Assembly (NCBI GenBank): GCA_944389925.1
Contig: CALXOD010000001.1
Coordinates: 1-64,000, forward strand
DNA length: 64,000 nt
Direction of reading: 5' to 3'
Source: an uncultured Victivallaceae bacterium
Lineage (GTDB): Bacteria > Verrucomicrobiota > Lentisphaeria > Victivallales > Victivallaceae
Within the stretch, counting starts at the first letter, position 1, and each line of letters starts with the position of its first letter. The position numbers and the translations under genes were made by a program. This document shows positions 9,281 to 16,606 of this stretch, piece by piece. The notes under the pieces were generated by a model, which did no database searches, had not been told where the DNA came from, and saw only the letters and a program-made list of their open reading frames with translations.

Positions 9281-10228
9281 ATGTTCAAACAGCTTGCACA
9301 GAAAATCCTTGATCCCGCCCGCGCCGACCGCTTATTCCGGATAGCGGTATTGCTCAGCGCCCTGCTGCTGCCGCTGGTGATGACCGGATTTTTTCTCCAG
9401 CTCGGCTGGAGTTCCGCGCCGGCCTGGCGGGAATTCGGACTCTCTTTGCTCTGGTCAACCGAGTGGGACCCGGTTGCCAATCGCTTCGGAGCCCTGCCCG
9501 CCATTGTCGGAACTCTGTTGACGACAAGCATTGCCATCGTCGCGGCAACGCCGCCGGCTTTCATCATCGCGCTGTACCTGGTCGACGCTCCGCCATGGAT
9601 CGGGCGTCCGCTCAGTCAGGCGCTGGATCTGCTGGCGGCCATTCCGAGCGTGATTTACGGTATGTGGGGCTTGTTCGTGCTGGTCCCGGTCATGCAGAAT
9701 CACGTACAGCCGTTTCTGGCGGATACCCTGCGCATGAAACATCTGCCGTTTGTGGGGGAATACTTCAACGGATTCGGAATTCTGACCGCGGGAATCATTC
9801 TGGCGCTGATGATTCTGCCGTACATCTCGGCCATCATGCGGGATGTTTTCCGCATGACGCCGCCGATGCTCCGGGAATCCGCCTACGGCATCGGCTGCAC
9901 CCGTTGGGAAACCGCGGTGCATATCGTCATGCGTTACGGAGCGCGCGGCCTGCTCGGCGGCGTCTTCGTCGGACTTGGCCGGGCTCTCGGAGAAACCATG
10001 GCCGTGCTCTTCGTCATCGGCAATGTGGCGATGCTGCCGGACTCCATTTTCGCCGGCGGCACCACAATCGCGGCCACATTGGCCAATAACTTTGCGGAAG
10101 CGGACGGTCTGCTGCGTCATGTTCTTTTTGCCCTGGGACTGGTTCTGCTGGTCATGTCGTTTATTGTCCAGTTGTTTGCACAATCCTGCCTGACGGCGAC
10201 TGCCGCCGCGCGGGGAGAGGAGCGCTGA
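9281..10228 (+). CDS. pstC: PstC, phosphate ABC transporter permease
   Basis: Inner-membrane permease of the phosphate importer, 315 residues with about six hydrophobic helices. The EAA-type cytoplasmic loop that docks PstB is visible (RESAYGIGCTRWETAVHIV). The segment GRALGETMAVLFVIGN is diagnostic of PstC. The start at 9281 is chosen because it begins just after the pstS stop and before the first amphipathic region; longer readings would overlap pstS. The Shine-Dalgarno is weak, consistent with reinitiation from pstS. Confidence 0.93.
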   Translation: MFKQLAQKILDPARADRLFRIAVLLSALLLPLVMTGFFLQLGWSSAPAWREFGLSLLWSTEWDPVANRFGALPAIVGTLLTTSIAIVAATPPAFIIALYLVDAPPWIGRPLSQALDLLAAIPSVIYGMWGLFVLVPVMQNHVQPFLADTLRMKHLPFVGEYFNGFGILTAGIILALMILPYISAIMRDVFRMTPPMLRESAYGIGCTRWETAVHIVMRYGARGLLGGVFVGLGRALGETMAVLFVIGNVAMLPDSIFAGGTTIAATLANNFAEADGLLRHVLFALGLVLLVMSFIVQLFAQSCLTATAAARGEER

Positions 10229-10232
10229 AATC

Positions 10233-11111
10233 ATGGATCCATTTGCCCCCCTGGAAGACCGCAGACGCGGACTACGCTTCCGGAAATTTCTGGATCGGAT
10301 GGTCCGAGTCGCCTCGCTGGCGGCATTGGCCGCCGGACTTGGCGGCATGTTGTGGATTCTCTACACGGTCGTTGATCATGGAGCGGGAGCTCTCGGCTGG
10401 GATTTTCTTACTGAGCCGTCCAAACCATATGGAGCGGAACACCCCGGCATCGCCAATGCTCTGATCGGAACGTTGCTGATCACACTCGGCGCAGCTTTGA
10501 TGGCACTGCCGCCGGCCCTGGGGGCGGGAATTTATCTCTCCGAATTCGGACGGGGCAGTCGGACGGCGCACTGGATCCGTTTTTCCGCCAACGTCATGAT
10601 GGGAGTTCCATCGGTTCTGGTAGGATTGTTCATCTATGCGTTATGGGTGGTGCCGACGGGGAAATTTTCCGGATTCGCCGGTTCACTGGCATTGGCGGTG
10701 ATCATGTTTCCGGTGGTCATGCGTACCACGGAGGATATTCTCACCATGGTCCCGGACGCTCTGCGCGAATCGGCCCTGGCGCTGGGCATGACCCGGGCAC
10801 GCGCCATCTGCAGGATCGTCTGCCGGGCCGGACGTAATGGTCTGGTCACCGGAGTATTGCTGGCGGTGGCTCGGGTCAGCGGAGAAACGGCGCCGCTGTT
10901 ATTTACCGCCCTCTGGAGCGACGGCTGGCCGACCGGCTATTTTCGGGAACCGACCTCCAACCTGCCGGTCCTGATCACGGAGTACGCCACCAATTCCCCG
11001 TTTCCGGAGCAGCATGCCGCCGGCTGGGGAGCGGCCCTGGTGGTAATGACCCTGATTCTGTTGCTCAACATCGGTTGCCGCGTTCTTTTCAAGGAGAAAA
11101 AACATGTCTGA
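10233..11111 (+). CDS. pstA: PstA, phosphate ABC transporter permease
   Basis: Second permease of the phosphate importer, 292 residues. After a cytoplasmic N-terminus it has multiple membrane helices and the EAA loop [19 protein letters not shown]. The family-typical [15 protein letters not shown] segment identifies PstA. It starts 4 nt after pstC with a strong GGAGAGGAG site. The last codons overlap the pstB start by 8 nt, so stoichiometric translation is likely. Confidence 0.94.
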   Translation: MDPFAPLEDRRRGLRFRKFLDRMVRVASLAALAAGLGGMLWILYTVVDHGAGALGWDFLTEPSKPYGAEHPGIANALIGTLLITLGAALMALPPALGAGIYLSEFGRGSRTAHWIRFSANVMMGVPSVLVGLFIYALWVVPTGKFSGFAGSLALAVIMFPVVMRTTEDILTMVPDALRESALALGMTRARAICRIVCRAGRNGLVTGVLLAVARVSGETAPLLFTALWSDGWPTGYFREPTSNLPVLITEYATNSPFPEQHAAGWGAALVVMTLILLLNIGCRVLFKEKKHV

Positions 11112-11877
11112 AATACGTCCGCCCAAAATCAAGATTTCCGTCCGAAATCTCAATTTCTTCTATGGTTCCCATCAGGCGCTCTTCGCCAATAATCTGGATA
11201 TCGAAGAACACCGGGTAACCGCCGTCATCGGCCCTTCCGGCTGTGGAAAATCTACACATTTGCGTGTTTACAACCGAATTTACCAGCTCTATCGGGAACA
11301 GCGTGCCGAGGGGGAAGTGCTGCTCGATGGGCACAATCTGCTCGACTCCGACGTAGACGTGCTGGAACTGCGACGGAGAGTCGGCATGATTTTTCAGAAA
11401 CCGACACCGTTTCCGATGTCGGTTTTCGATAACGTCGCCTATCCGCTGCGCCTGCATTTCAAGCTGCACCGCACGGAAATCGCGGAACGAGTGGAAAGCG
11501 CTCTGCGCGGTGCCTCTCTATGGGATGAAGTGAAAGATAAATTGAAATCCAGCGGCCTGGCTCTCTCCGGCGGCCAGCAGCAACGTTTGTGTATCGCCCG
11601 GGCCATCGCGGCGGAACCGGAAGTTCTGCTGATGGATGAACCGACTTCAGCCATTGACCCGGTGGCGACCGCGAAAATCGAAGAATTGATTCTCGCCCTG
11701 AAGCCCCGTTTCACGATCGTCATCGTCACGCACAACATGCAGCAGGCGGCGCGTATTTCCGATCGGACCGCGTTCTTTTATAAAGGCGAAATTGTTGAAA
11801 CCGACGCCACAGCGAAAATCTTCACCAATCCATCCAACCCCAAAACGGAAGAATACATCACTGGCCGTTTCGGCTGA
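11104..11877 (+). CDS. pstB: PstB, phosphate ABC transporter ATPase
   Basis: ATP-binding subunit of 257 residues that powers phosphate uptake through PstCA. Walker [10 protein letters not shown] is at about residues 43-51. The ABC signature LSGGQQQRL is near 153 and Walker [13 protein letters not shown] near 173, followed by a His-switch VTHNMQQA. The length and the RVYNRI and [17 protein letters not shown] segments are typical of PstB. It has a good GGAG site in the end of pstA. Confidence 0.97.
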   Translation: MSEIRPPKIKISVRNLNFFYGSHQALFANNLDIEEHRVTAVIGPSGCGKSTHLRVYNRIYQLYREQRAEGEVLLDGHNLLDSDVDVLELRRRVGMIFQKPTPFPMSVFDNVAYPLRLHFKLHRTEIAERVESALRGASLWDEVKDKLKSSGLALSGGQQQRLCIARAIAAEPEVLLMDEPTSAIDPVATAKIEELILALKPRFTIVIVTHNMQQAARISDRTAFFYKGEIVETDATAKIFTNPSNPKTEEYITGRFG

Positions 11878-11896
11878 TGTCACGGGAGAAACCGTT

Positions 11897-12550
11897 ATGA
11901 AAGTACATCTGCAACAGGAAATCGATCACCTGAAAAACCTTCTCTGCGAACTGGCAGCCTCCGTCGAACCAGCAGTCCGTGAAGCCGTCCGTGCCGTCGA
12001 AACCCGCGACGCGGAATGCGCCCAGCGGGTATTGGCAGGCGACGAAGCCATTGATCGCATGGAGGTGCGTATCGAGGAAGAATGCCTCAAAATCCTGGCG
12101 CTGCATCAGCCGGTGGCCGGAGATCTTCGTTATGTCATCACGCTGCTTAAAGTGAATTCCGAACTGGAACGGATCGGCGATCTTGCCGTCAACATCGCGG
12201 AACGGGGTGCGGATCTCGCCTCTCTGGACGCTCCGGCGGAGACCCTCGATTTCTCCCGCATGGTCTTCGAAGCCCGTTCCATGCTGAAAAATGCTCTCGA
12301 TGCCCTGATCTGCCGCAATGCACTTGCTGCTCAGGAAGTGATTCAACATGATGATGTCGTGGACGACCTGCACCATGAAACGCTCCTGAAACTACGCGAT
12401 CTGATCAGTCGTCATCCGGAAAACGCGGCCTTTTATCTGGATCTGCTAACGGTTTCACGCAATCTGGAACGCATCGCCGACGGCGCTACCAACATCTGCG
12501 AAGACGTGATCTATCTGGAACTGGGTACCATCGTACGTCATAACACCTGA
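11897..12550 (+). CDS. phoU: PhoU, phosphate transport regulator
   Basis: A 217-residue all-helical regulator with two PhoU repeats. PhoU couples the Pst transporter to the PhoR kinase and limits phosphate uptake. Conserved acidic metal-binding patterns are visible: ELERIGDLAVNIAERG in the first repeat and NLERIADGATNICEDV in the second. ATG 11897 has GGGAG upstream. The end overlaps the convergent beta-helix gene by 13 nt. It is the last gene of the pst unit. Confidence 0.95.
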   Translation: MKVHLQQEIDHLKNLLCELAASVEPAVREAVRAVETRDAECAQRVLAGDEAIDRMEVRIEEECLKILALHQPVAGDLRYVITLLKVNSELERIGDLAVNIAERGADLASLDAPAETLDFSRMVFEARSMLKNALDALICRNALAAQEVIQHDDVVDDLHHETLLKLRDLISRHPENAAFYLDLLTVSRNLERIADGATNICEDVIYLELGTIVRHNT

Positions 12551-14103
12551 GCTGAAGACGCAATCCCGACTTCCGTCGGGACCAGTGCCGGCCCGGTTGC
12601 ACCAATTCCGGCTTCGTAGGCCCCCAGGTCCGGTGCGGTACCATGATAAGGGAAAGTAACGGCGTCCGCATCTTCCCAGCGGACTTCCGTTTCCAGCGTA
12701 AGCGTCCGCGCCGCGCGATCCATATAGATCACCCGTACCGGCAACCGGTCCTGCCCCACCCAGACCAAATCCCCCTCTTCTCCGGGAATTCCGAATCCAT
12801 CGTAAAATCGCTCAGGCCGCGACACTGCAATCTTTCGGCCGGCACCGGCACCGACTGCCCGGCTTACCACGTCACCAGCATCCACCGCCGCGCTGTCGTT
12901 GCGTAATTGATAGTTGCGCAAGCTCATACGTCGGAAACACTCTCCTGAATCCGGCGCCACCAGATTATTGCCTCCTGCCGGAAGCTGTCCCGCCCGGTAG
13001 ACGGTATTGCTGTAAATCGCGGCATTTCCGGATTCTCCGTCCTCGGAACGATCAGAATTCAACAGCAGATTGTTACGAAAAATCAAATTTGGCCAGCCCA
13101 GCAGCACCGCACCAGGCGCCGCACCATCCGCAAAAACGCAACGCTCCAGCAGCATGTCCCCCTCTGTCCCGGGACAGATCCCGCAGGCACCACGCCCGAG
13201 AAACGCCATATTACGCAACACCAGATCTCCGCAGGCCCGATCCGTCTCCAGCGCAAAGCCCCCACCATCGGGAAATTGAATACCGTCCAGGGCCCCGATC
13301 CGGCATTGCCGCAGCCGCCACAACGGCGCCGCACCGCCCTCCCTCTGCGCCTCCGGCCAGACGGTAATCCGAATCCGGTCAAACCGGAAAAACGATACGT
13401 CGCGACACTCCACCGGCGTCGCGCCGATCTTCTCTCCCGCCAGCACAATACCGGTAAAATAACACTCCTCGCAATCGTCCAGCCGGATCCACCTTCCCCC
13501 CGGCGGCGGTTCCAACCGCACCCCTTCCACCTGAATATAATCCCGGTTACGCAAATCGATCAAAGCCCGCCCACCTGTCTTCGCCGCTGCGCCACCGGTC
13601 AACGTCACCGTCCCGGTCCGGTAAGCCAGATAGCGAATCGGTTCCCCCTCGTATCCGGAAACCTCCGGTGCAATCACTCCTTCATATTCTCCGGGCAGCA
13701 GCATCAATGTATCCCCGGGACGCAAAGCCGCATTGGCCGCCGCCAACGTTCGCCATGGCGCCCGACGAGAACCATTATTCTGGTCTGACCCATCCGGAGA
13801 CAGAAAACGGACCCGACGCCATGACCAGCGCCATTCCGGTCGCCAACCGTCAAACCAGCCCCGATACCCCCCTCCAAATCGCGGCCCCCCGTCTCGCGGA
13901 CGGTCCTGTCCGGCATGCTCCGCGTTCTTCGGCTCTCTCTTCTTGCGCATGGCGGCTACGGCATTCTCCGCTTCATGATCTTTTTTCACCCTGGCAGCCA
14001 GAAGGGACGCACCGGACGCGGCAACACCTCCCGGCGGCGGTTCCACCGCCACGGCGCTTCCCAGCAAAAGCACGCTTAACAAAATGCCGATTCTTCGAAT
14101 CAT
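12538..14103 (-). CDS. Secreted right-handed beta-helix protein (DUF1565/pectate-lyase-like)
   Basis: A 521-residue exported protein with signal peptide (cleavage near AVAVE). Residues about 100-150 form the domain entry typical of DUF1565 proteins (FLSPDGSDQNNGS, then PWRTLAAANAALRPGDTLMLLPGEYEG), followed by rungs of short beta strands. Proteins of this kind are often polysaccharide lyases or carbohydrate-binding surface proteins, but no catalytic triad can be assigned. The ATG at 14103 is chosen at the signal peptide rather than an upstream in-frame start at 14172. The N-terminal third is rich in Arg, Trp and Gly and looks like low-complexity linker. Confidence 0.8.
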   Translation of the reverse strand: MIRRIGILLSVLLLGSAVAVEPPPGGVAASGASLLAARVKKDHEAENAVAAMRKKREPKNAEHAGQDRPRDGGPRFGGGYRGWFDGWRPEWRWSWRRVRFLSPDGSDQNNGSRRAPWRTLAAANAALRPGDTLMLLPGEYEGVIAPEVSGYEGEPIRYLAYRTGTVTLTGGAAAKTGGRALIDLRNRDYIQVEGVRLEPPPGGRWIRLDDCEECYFTGIVLAGEKIGATPVECRDVSFFRFDRIRITVWPEAQREGGAAPLWRLRQCRIGALDGIQFPDGGGFALETDRACGDLVLRNMAFLGRGACGICPGTEGDMLLERCVFADGAAPGAVLLGWPNLIFRNNLLLNSDRSEDGESGNAAIYSNTVYRAGQLPAGGNNLVAPDSGECFRRMSLRNYQLRNDSAAVDAGDVVSRAVGAGAGRKIAVSRPERFYDGFGIPGEEGDLVWVGQDRLPVRVIYMDRAARTLTLETEVRWEDADAVTFPYHGTAPDLGAYEAGIGATGPALVPTEVGIASSAQVL

Positions 14104-14146
14104 GGTTCCGTTATCCAATCCAGTCCCCTCATAACCATTACACGGT

Positions 14147-14626
14147 TCACAGTTCCATAAAATAAGTGACATGGGTCAATGTTCGATCAAAACCGGCCCG
14201 CTCATAGGCCCGCCGTGCCGGGATATACTCTTCCTTCAGTCCGGTAAAGACCCGGGCAGCCAGCATTCCCTCCCGGCGAAAATAGTCCAGCACCGCCCGG
14301 TACATCTGTTGCCCGATGCCCTTCAAACCGCATGCCGGATCCACGCCGTTGTTGCCGATTGTGCCGATCCGGCGTTCCCGGTCGCAGTCAAATGTAATGA
14401 AGCCGACAATCCGGCCCTCTTCTTCACACACCCAGACGGTCTCCGGGTGCTCAGCAAACCGGCGACGAACCTCCATCCCCTTGCTGCGCGCATCCCCGTC
14501 CGGGCGCAACAGCGATTGAATGCGATCGCCCAATTTCCGCCGGGTCAACGCCACAATCCGGCTGAACGCCCGGTCCGCAATGTCCGCCACCTGCTCCAAC
14601 TCGTCTTCACGGCATTCCCGTATCAT
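14147..14626 (-). CDS. GNAT-family N-acetyltransferase
   Basis: A cytoplasmic acetyl-CoA-dependent acetyltransferase of 159 residues. The order of elements fits the GNAT fold: an N-terminal MIRECREDELEQVADIA helix region, the central VGFITFD strand, the acetyl-CoA loop NNGVDPACGLKGIGQQMY (variant of Q/RxxGxG/A) and a C-terminal YERAGFDR strand. ATG 14626 is favoured over GTG 14632 because GGAG sits 8 nt before the ATG and only 2 nt before the GTG. The acceptor substrate is unknown. It precedes the beta-helix gene on the same strand. Confidence 0.85.
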   Translation of the reverse strand: MIRECREDELEQVADIADRAFSRIVALTRRKLGDRIQSLLRPDGDARSKGMEVRRRFAEHPETVWVCEEEGRIVGFITFDCDRERRIGTIGNNGVDPACGLKGIGQQMYRAVLDYFRREGMLAARVFTGLKEEYIPARRAYERAGFDRTLTHVTYFMEL

Positions 14627-14663
14627 TACCACTTCTCCCCTCTATTGCCTCCGGCGACGGCGA

Positions 14664-15290
14664 TCATTTTCTGCGCCGGTATTCCCACGGCGGTTCCGGA
14701 GAAGGCCGGCTCCACAGCCCGAGACCTTCCTGCCGGGCGCTTTCCTCCGCACCGGCCAGCTCCGCGTCATTTTTCGCATACGCCTCGTAATACCAGGCCC
14801 ATCCGGCACGAACCATCGCCAGATTCACATACCGGTCACCGAGAAACACTTTCGACACATGTCGTCCGTAACGATCCACATCCATGACCTCCAGCTTCAC
14901 CTCTTTGCCTTCAATCAAGTTACGCAAATAATCGCCGCTCTCCCGACCCGATGTCTGCGCCGCCTCCGGCGCGTCTATCCCGAAAAAGCGAATCCGGTAA
15001 CGCCGCTCCCCCTGTTCATCCAGCAAAATTGCCGTATCACCGTCATACACCCGGATAATCCGCCCCGCCAAAGCCGTTCCCTTTTCTGATGTCCCATAGG
15101 GCACATCCGGCATCGGCAGCAGTCGGCGGATACTCCAGGGCACCCGGCGCTCCAGATCCGTCAGGCGTGCGGGCAAAGAGCCGAGCCGGTCCAGGTTGGT
15201 ACAGAACGCCCCCAGCAGAAAGAAAAAAGTAAACAGAATCTTCGTCAGGCAGCCGAATTCCCGCCGCACGACACTCTCTCCTCTCGCCAT
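14664..15290 (-). CDS. Staphylococcal nuclease-like (SNase/thermonuclease) protein, membrane-anchored or exported
   Basis: A 208-residue protein with an N-terminal hydrophobic segment (ILFTFFFLLGAF, residues about 18-29), then a complete SNase domain. Catalytic residues can be placed by motif: VYDGDT (calcium Asp), RIRFFGIDAPE (Arg, Asp and catalytic Glu) and DRYGRHV (second Arg). It probably cleaves nucleic acid in the periplasm or outside the cell. The start is uncertain: ATG 15290 has its GGAGGAG only 2-3 nt upstream, while an internal GTG seven codons later has GGAG at good distance; either keeps the hydrophobic segment. Confidence 0.86.
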   Translation of the reverse strand: MARGESVVRREFGCLTKILFTFFFLLGAFCTNLDRLGSLPARLTDLERRVPWSIRRLLPMPDVPYGTSEKGTALAGRIIRVYDGDTAILLDEQGERRYRIRFFGIDAPEAAQTSGRESGDYLRNLIEGKEVKLEVMDVDRYGRHVSKVFLGDRYVNLAMVRAGWAWYYEAYAKNDAELAGAEESARQEGLGLWSRPSPEPPWEYRRRK

Positions 15291-15396
15291 TTCTCCTCCC
15301 TGTTTCCGGTAACATATCTCCGGGACGCTTATTTATCAAGCGGTCAATTCCGGCATTTTTCATAGGGTCGGGATTGCATTTCCCCAAAGAATCACT

Positions 15397-15498
15397 TCAA
15401 TCAGTTTGAGAACGGCATTTTTTCTGATTTAATTGACAGAATGACTTTTCATTGCTACAATATTCTCCAAAACGTACGCAAAACAGATCAATCAGTTT
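15397..15498 (+). promoter_or_regulatory. Direct repeats flanking the GntR/LacI regulator promoter
   Basis: The 11-mer TCAATCAGTTT occurs at 15397-15407 and again at 15488-15498. The two copies lie almost symmetrically around the promoter, about 26 nt from either end of it. They are candidate operators for autoregulation by the adjacent GntR/LacI protein; binding is inference. Confidence 0.4.
15433..15461 (+). promoter_or_regulatory. Sigma-70 promoter of GntR regulator/heparinase operon
   Basis: A perfect TTGACA (15433-15438) is separated by 17 nt from TACAAT (15456-15461). An in-frame ATG at 15441 falls between the boxes, which rules it out as the start of the downstream protein. Confidence 0.8.
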
Positions 15499-15506
15499 TC
15501 AAATCC

Positions 15507-16580
15507 ATGAAAAAATCCGAAGCAGCCTCCAATCTGATCGATTATATCGATACCCAAATCATGGCCGGAATTTATCCGCCCGGCACCAAGTTGCCTTCGC
15601 TGCGCAGCCTGGCGCGAAAATTCCGGATCAGCTACAGCACAGCCCTGCGCGGAATCGATTATCTGGAACAACAGGGAAAATTGAGAAAATCTCCCCAGAG
15701 TGGCGTTTATGTCCTCTCCCCCATCGGACTGGAAGCCCATCATCCGGAAGGAGATCGCTGTATCGCGGTGGTCACGCCTCAGGGGGACTGGTTCGATGAA
15801 AATATGCCCGGCATTTTTCATTCGGCTCTGACCACGATCAAAAGTCTGGTATTGTCTTATAATTATTCTCTTCTGATCATGCCTCAGCCGCAGCTGCGCA
15901 TTCCACCGGAAATGCTGGAACGAATCAACCGCCTGTGCAGTGGCGTCATTTTGATGAAAGAATTCGACGAGGAAATGACTGAACTGCCGCTGACGGTTCC
16001 GGCCGTCGCCATCCTGACCGAAAATGATTACAACGGCAAATTATCCATCGTCGGACTCGATCCATTCAATGCCGCCTATCAGGCGCTCAGTTATTTCCGT
16101 GAACGTCAGGTCACCCGGCTGCACCTGGTCATATTCGATGCACCGGTATACCGTAACCGGGCGCTGCTTCTGGAAAACCTGTGGCGCGAAAATGGAGGCG
16201 AAATCGTCGAGCGCAGCCTGTTCCGACGGGGCGAACTCCCCCGGCTGGAGCGGGTGGAAAAAAATTGCGGTTATTTCTTCACCTCGGACAATCTGCTCTA
16301 CAGCTGTGAGGAAAACTTCCGTCAGGACACCGGTAAAAGCCTGATCGGAACCTGCCCGGTTCTGGCCGTTGACGGAAAAAGTCTGGTCATGCCCTGGAAC
16401 ATGCGTATGCCGACCATCGCGGTTGACTGGAAACAGATCGGACGTCTGGCATTTACCGGATGTCTGGCCAGGATTGAAAACACCTTGCACACGCCTCGTC
16501 GCATCTACCTGCCCGGTACGTTGGTCAACCGCCAGAACCTGCCTGGTCAAACTGGAAAAAAGGCACTTCTAAAACCATAA
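15507..16580 (+). CDS. GntR-type wHTH fused to LacI-type ligand-binding domain, transcription regulator
   Basis: A 357-residue regulator. The first 70 residues are a GntR winged helix (LPSLRSLARKFRISYSTALRGIDYL, preceded by the IYPPGTK turn). The rest resembles a LacI/periplasmic-binding-protein effector domain that typically senses sugars. The domain order matches the arabinose repressor AraR. ATG 15507 is chosen because the upstream ATG at 15441 lies inside the promoter; no clear ribosome site precedes it. The heparinase-like gene starts 26 nt downstream, so this protein may control use of a polysaccharide. A second protein of the same architecture is at 53309-54313. Confidence 0.87.
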   Translation: MKKSEAASNLIDYIDTQIMAGIYPPGTKLPSLRSLARKFRISYSTALRGIDYLEQQGKLRKSPQSGVYVLSPIGLEAHHPEGDRCIAVVTPQGDWFDENMPGIFHSALTTIKSLVLSYNYSLLIMPQPQLRIPPEMLERINRLCSGVILMKEFDEEMTELPLTVPAVAILTENDYNGKLSIVGLDPFNAAYQALSYFRERQVTRLHLVIFDAPVYRNRALLLENLWRENGGEIVERSLFRRGELPRLERVEKNCGYFFTSDNLLYSCEENFRQDTGKSLIGTCPVLAVDGKSLVMPWNMRMPTIAVDWKQIGRLAFTGCLARIENTLHTPRRIYLPGTLVNRQNLPGQTGKKALLKP

Positions 16581-16606
16581 AAATAATGTTTCCCAGGAGA
16601 ACAACT

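Noticed and set aside
15441-15506. Longer N-terminus for the GntR/LacI regulator
   Set aside because: The in-frame ATG at 15441 lies between the -35 and -10 boxes of the promoter, upstream of the expected transcript start.
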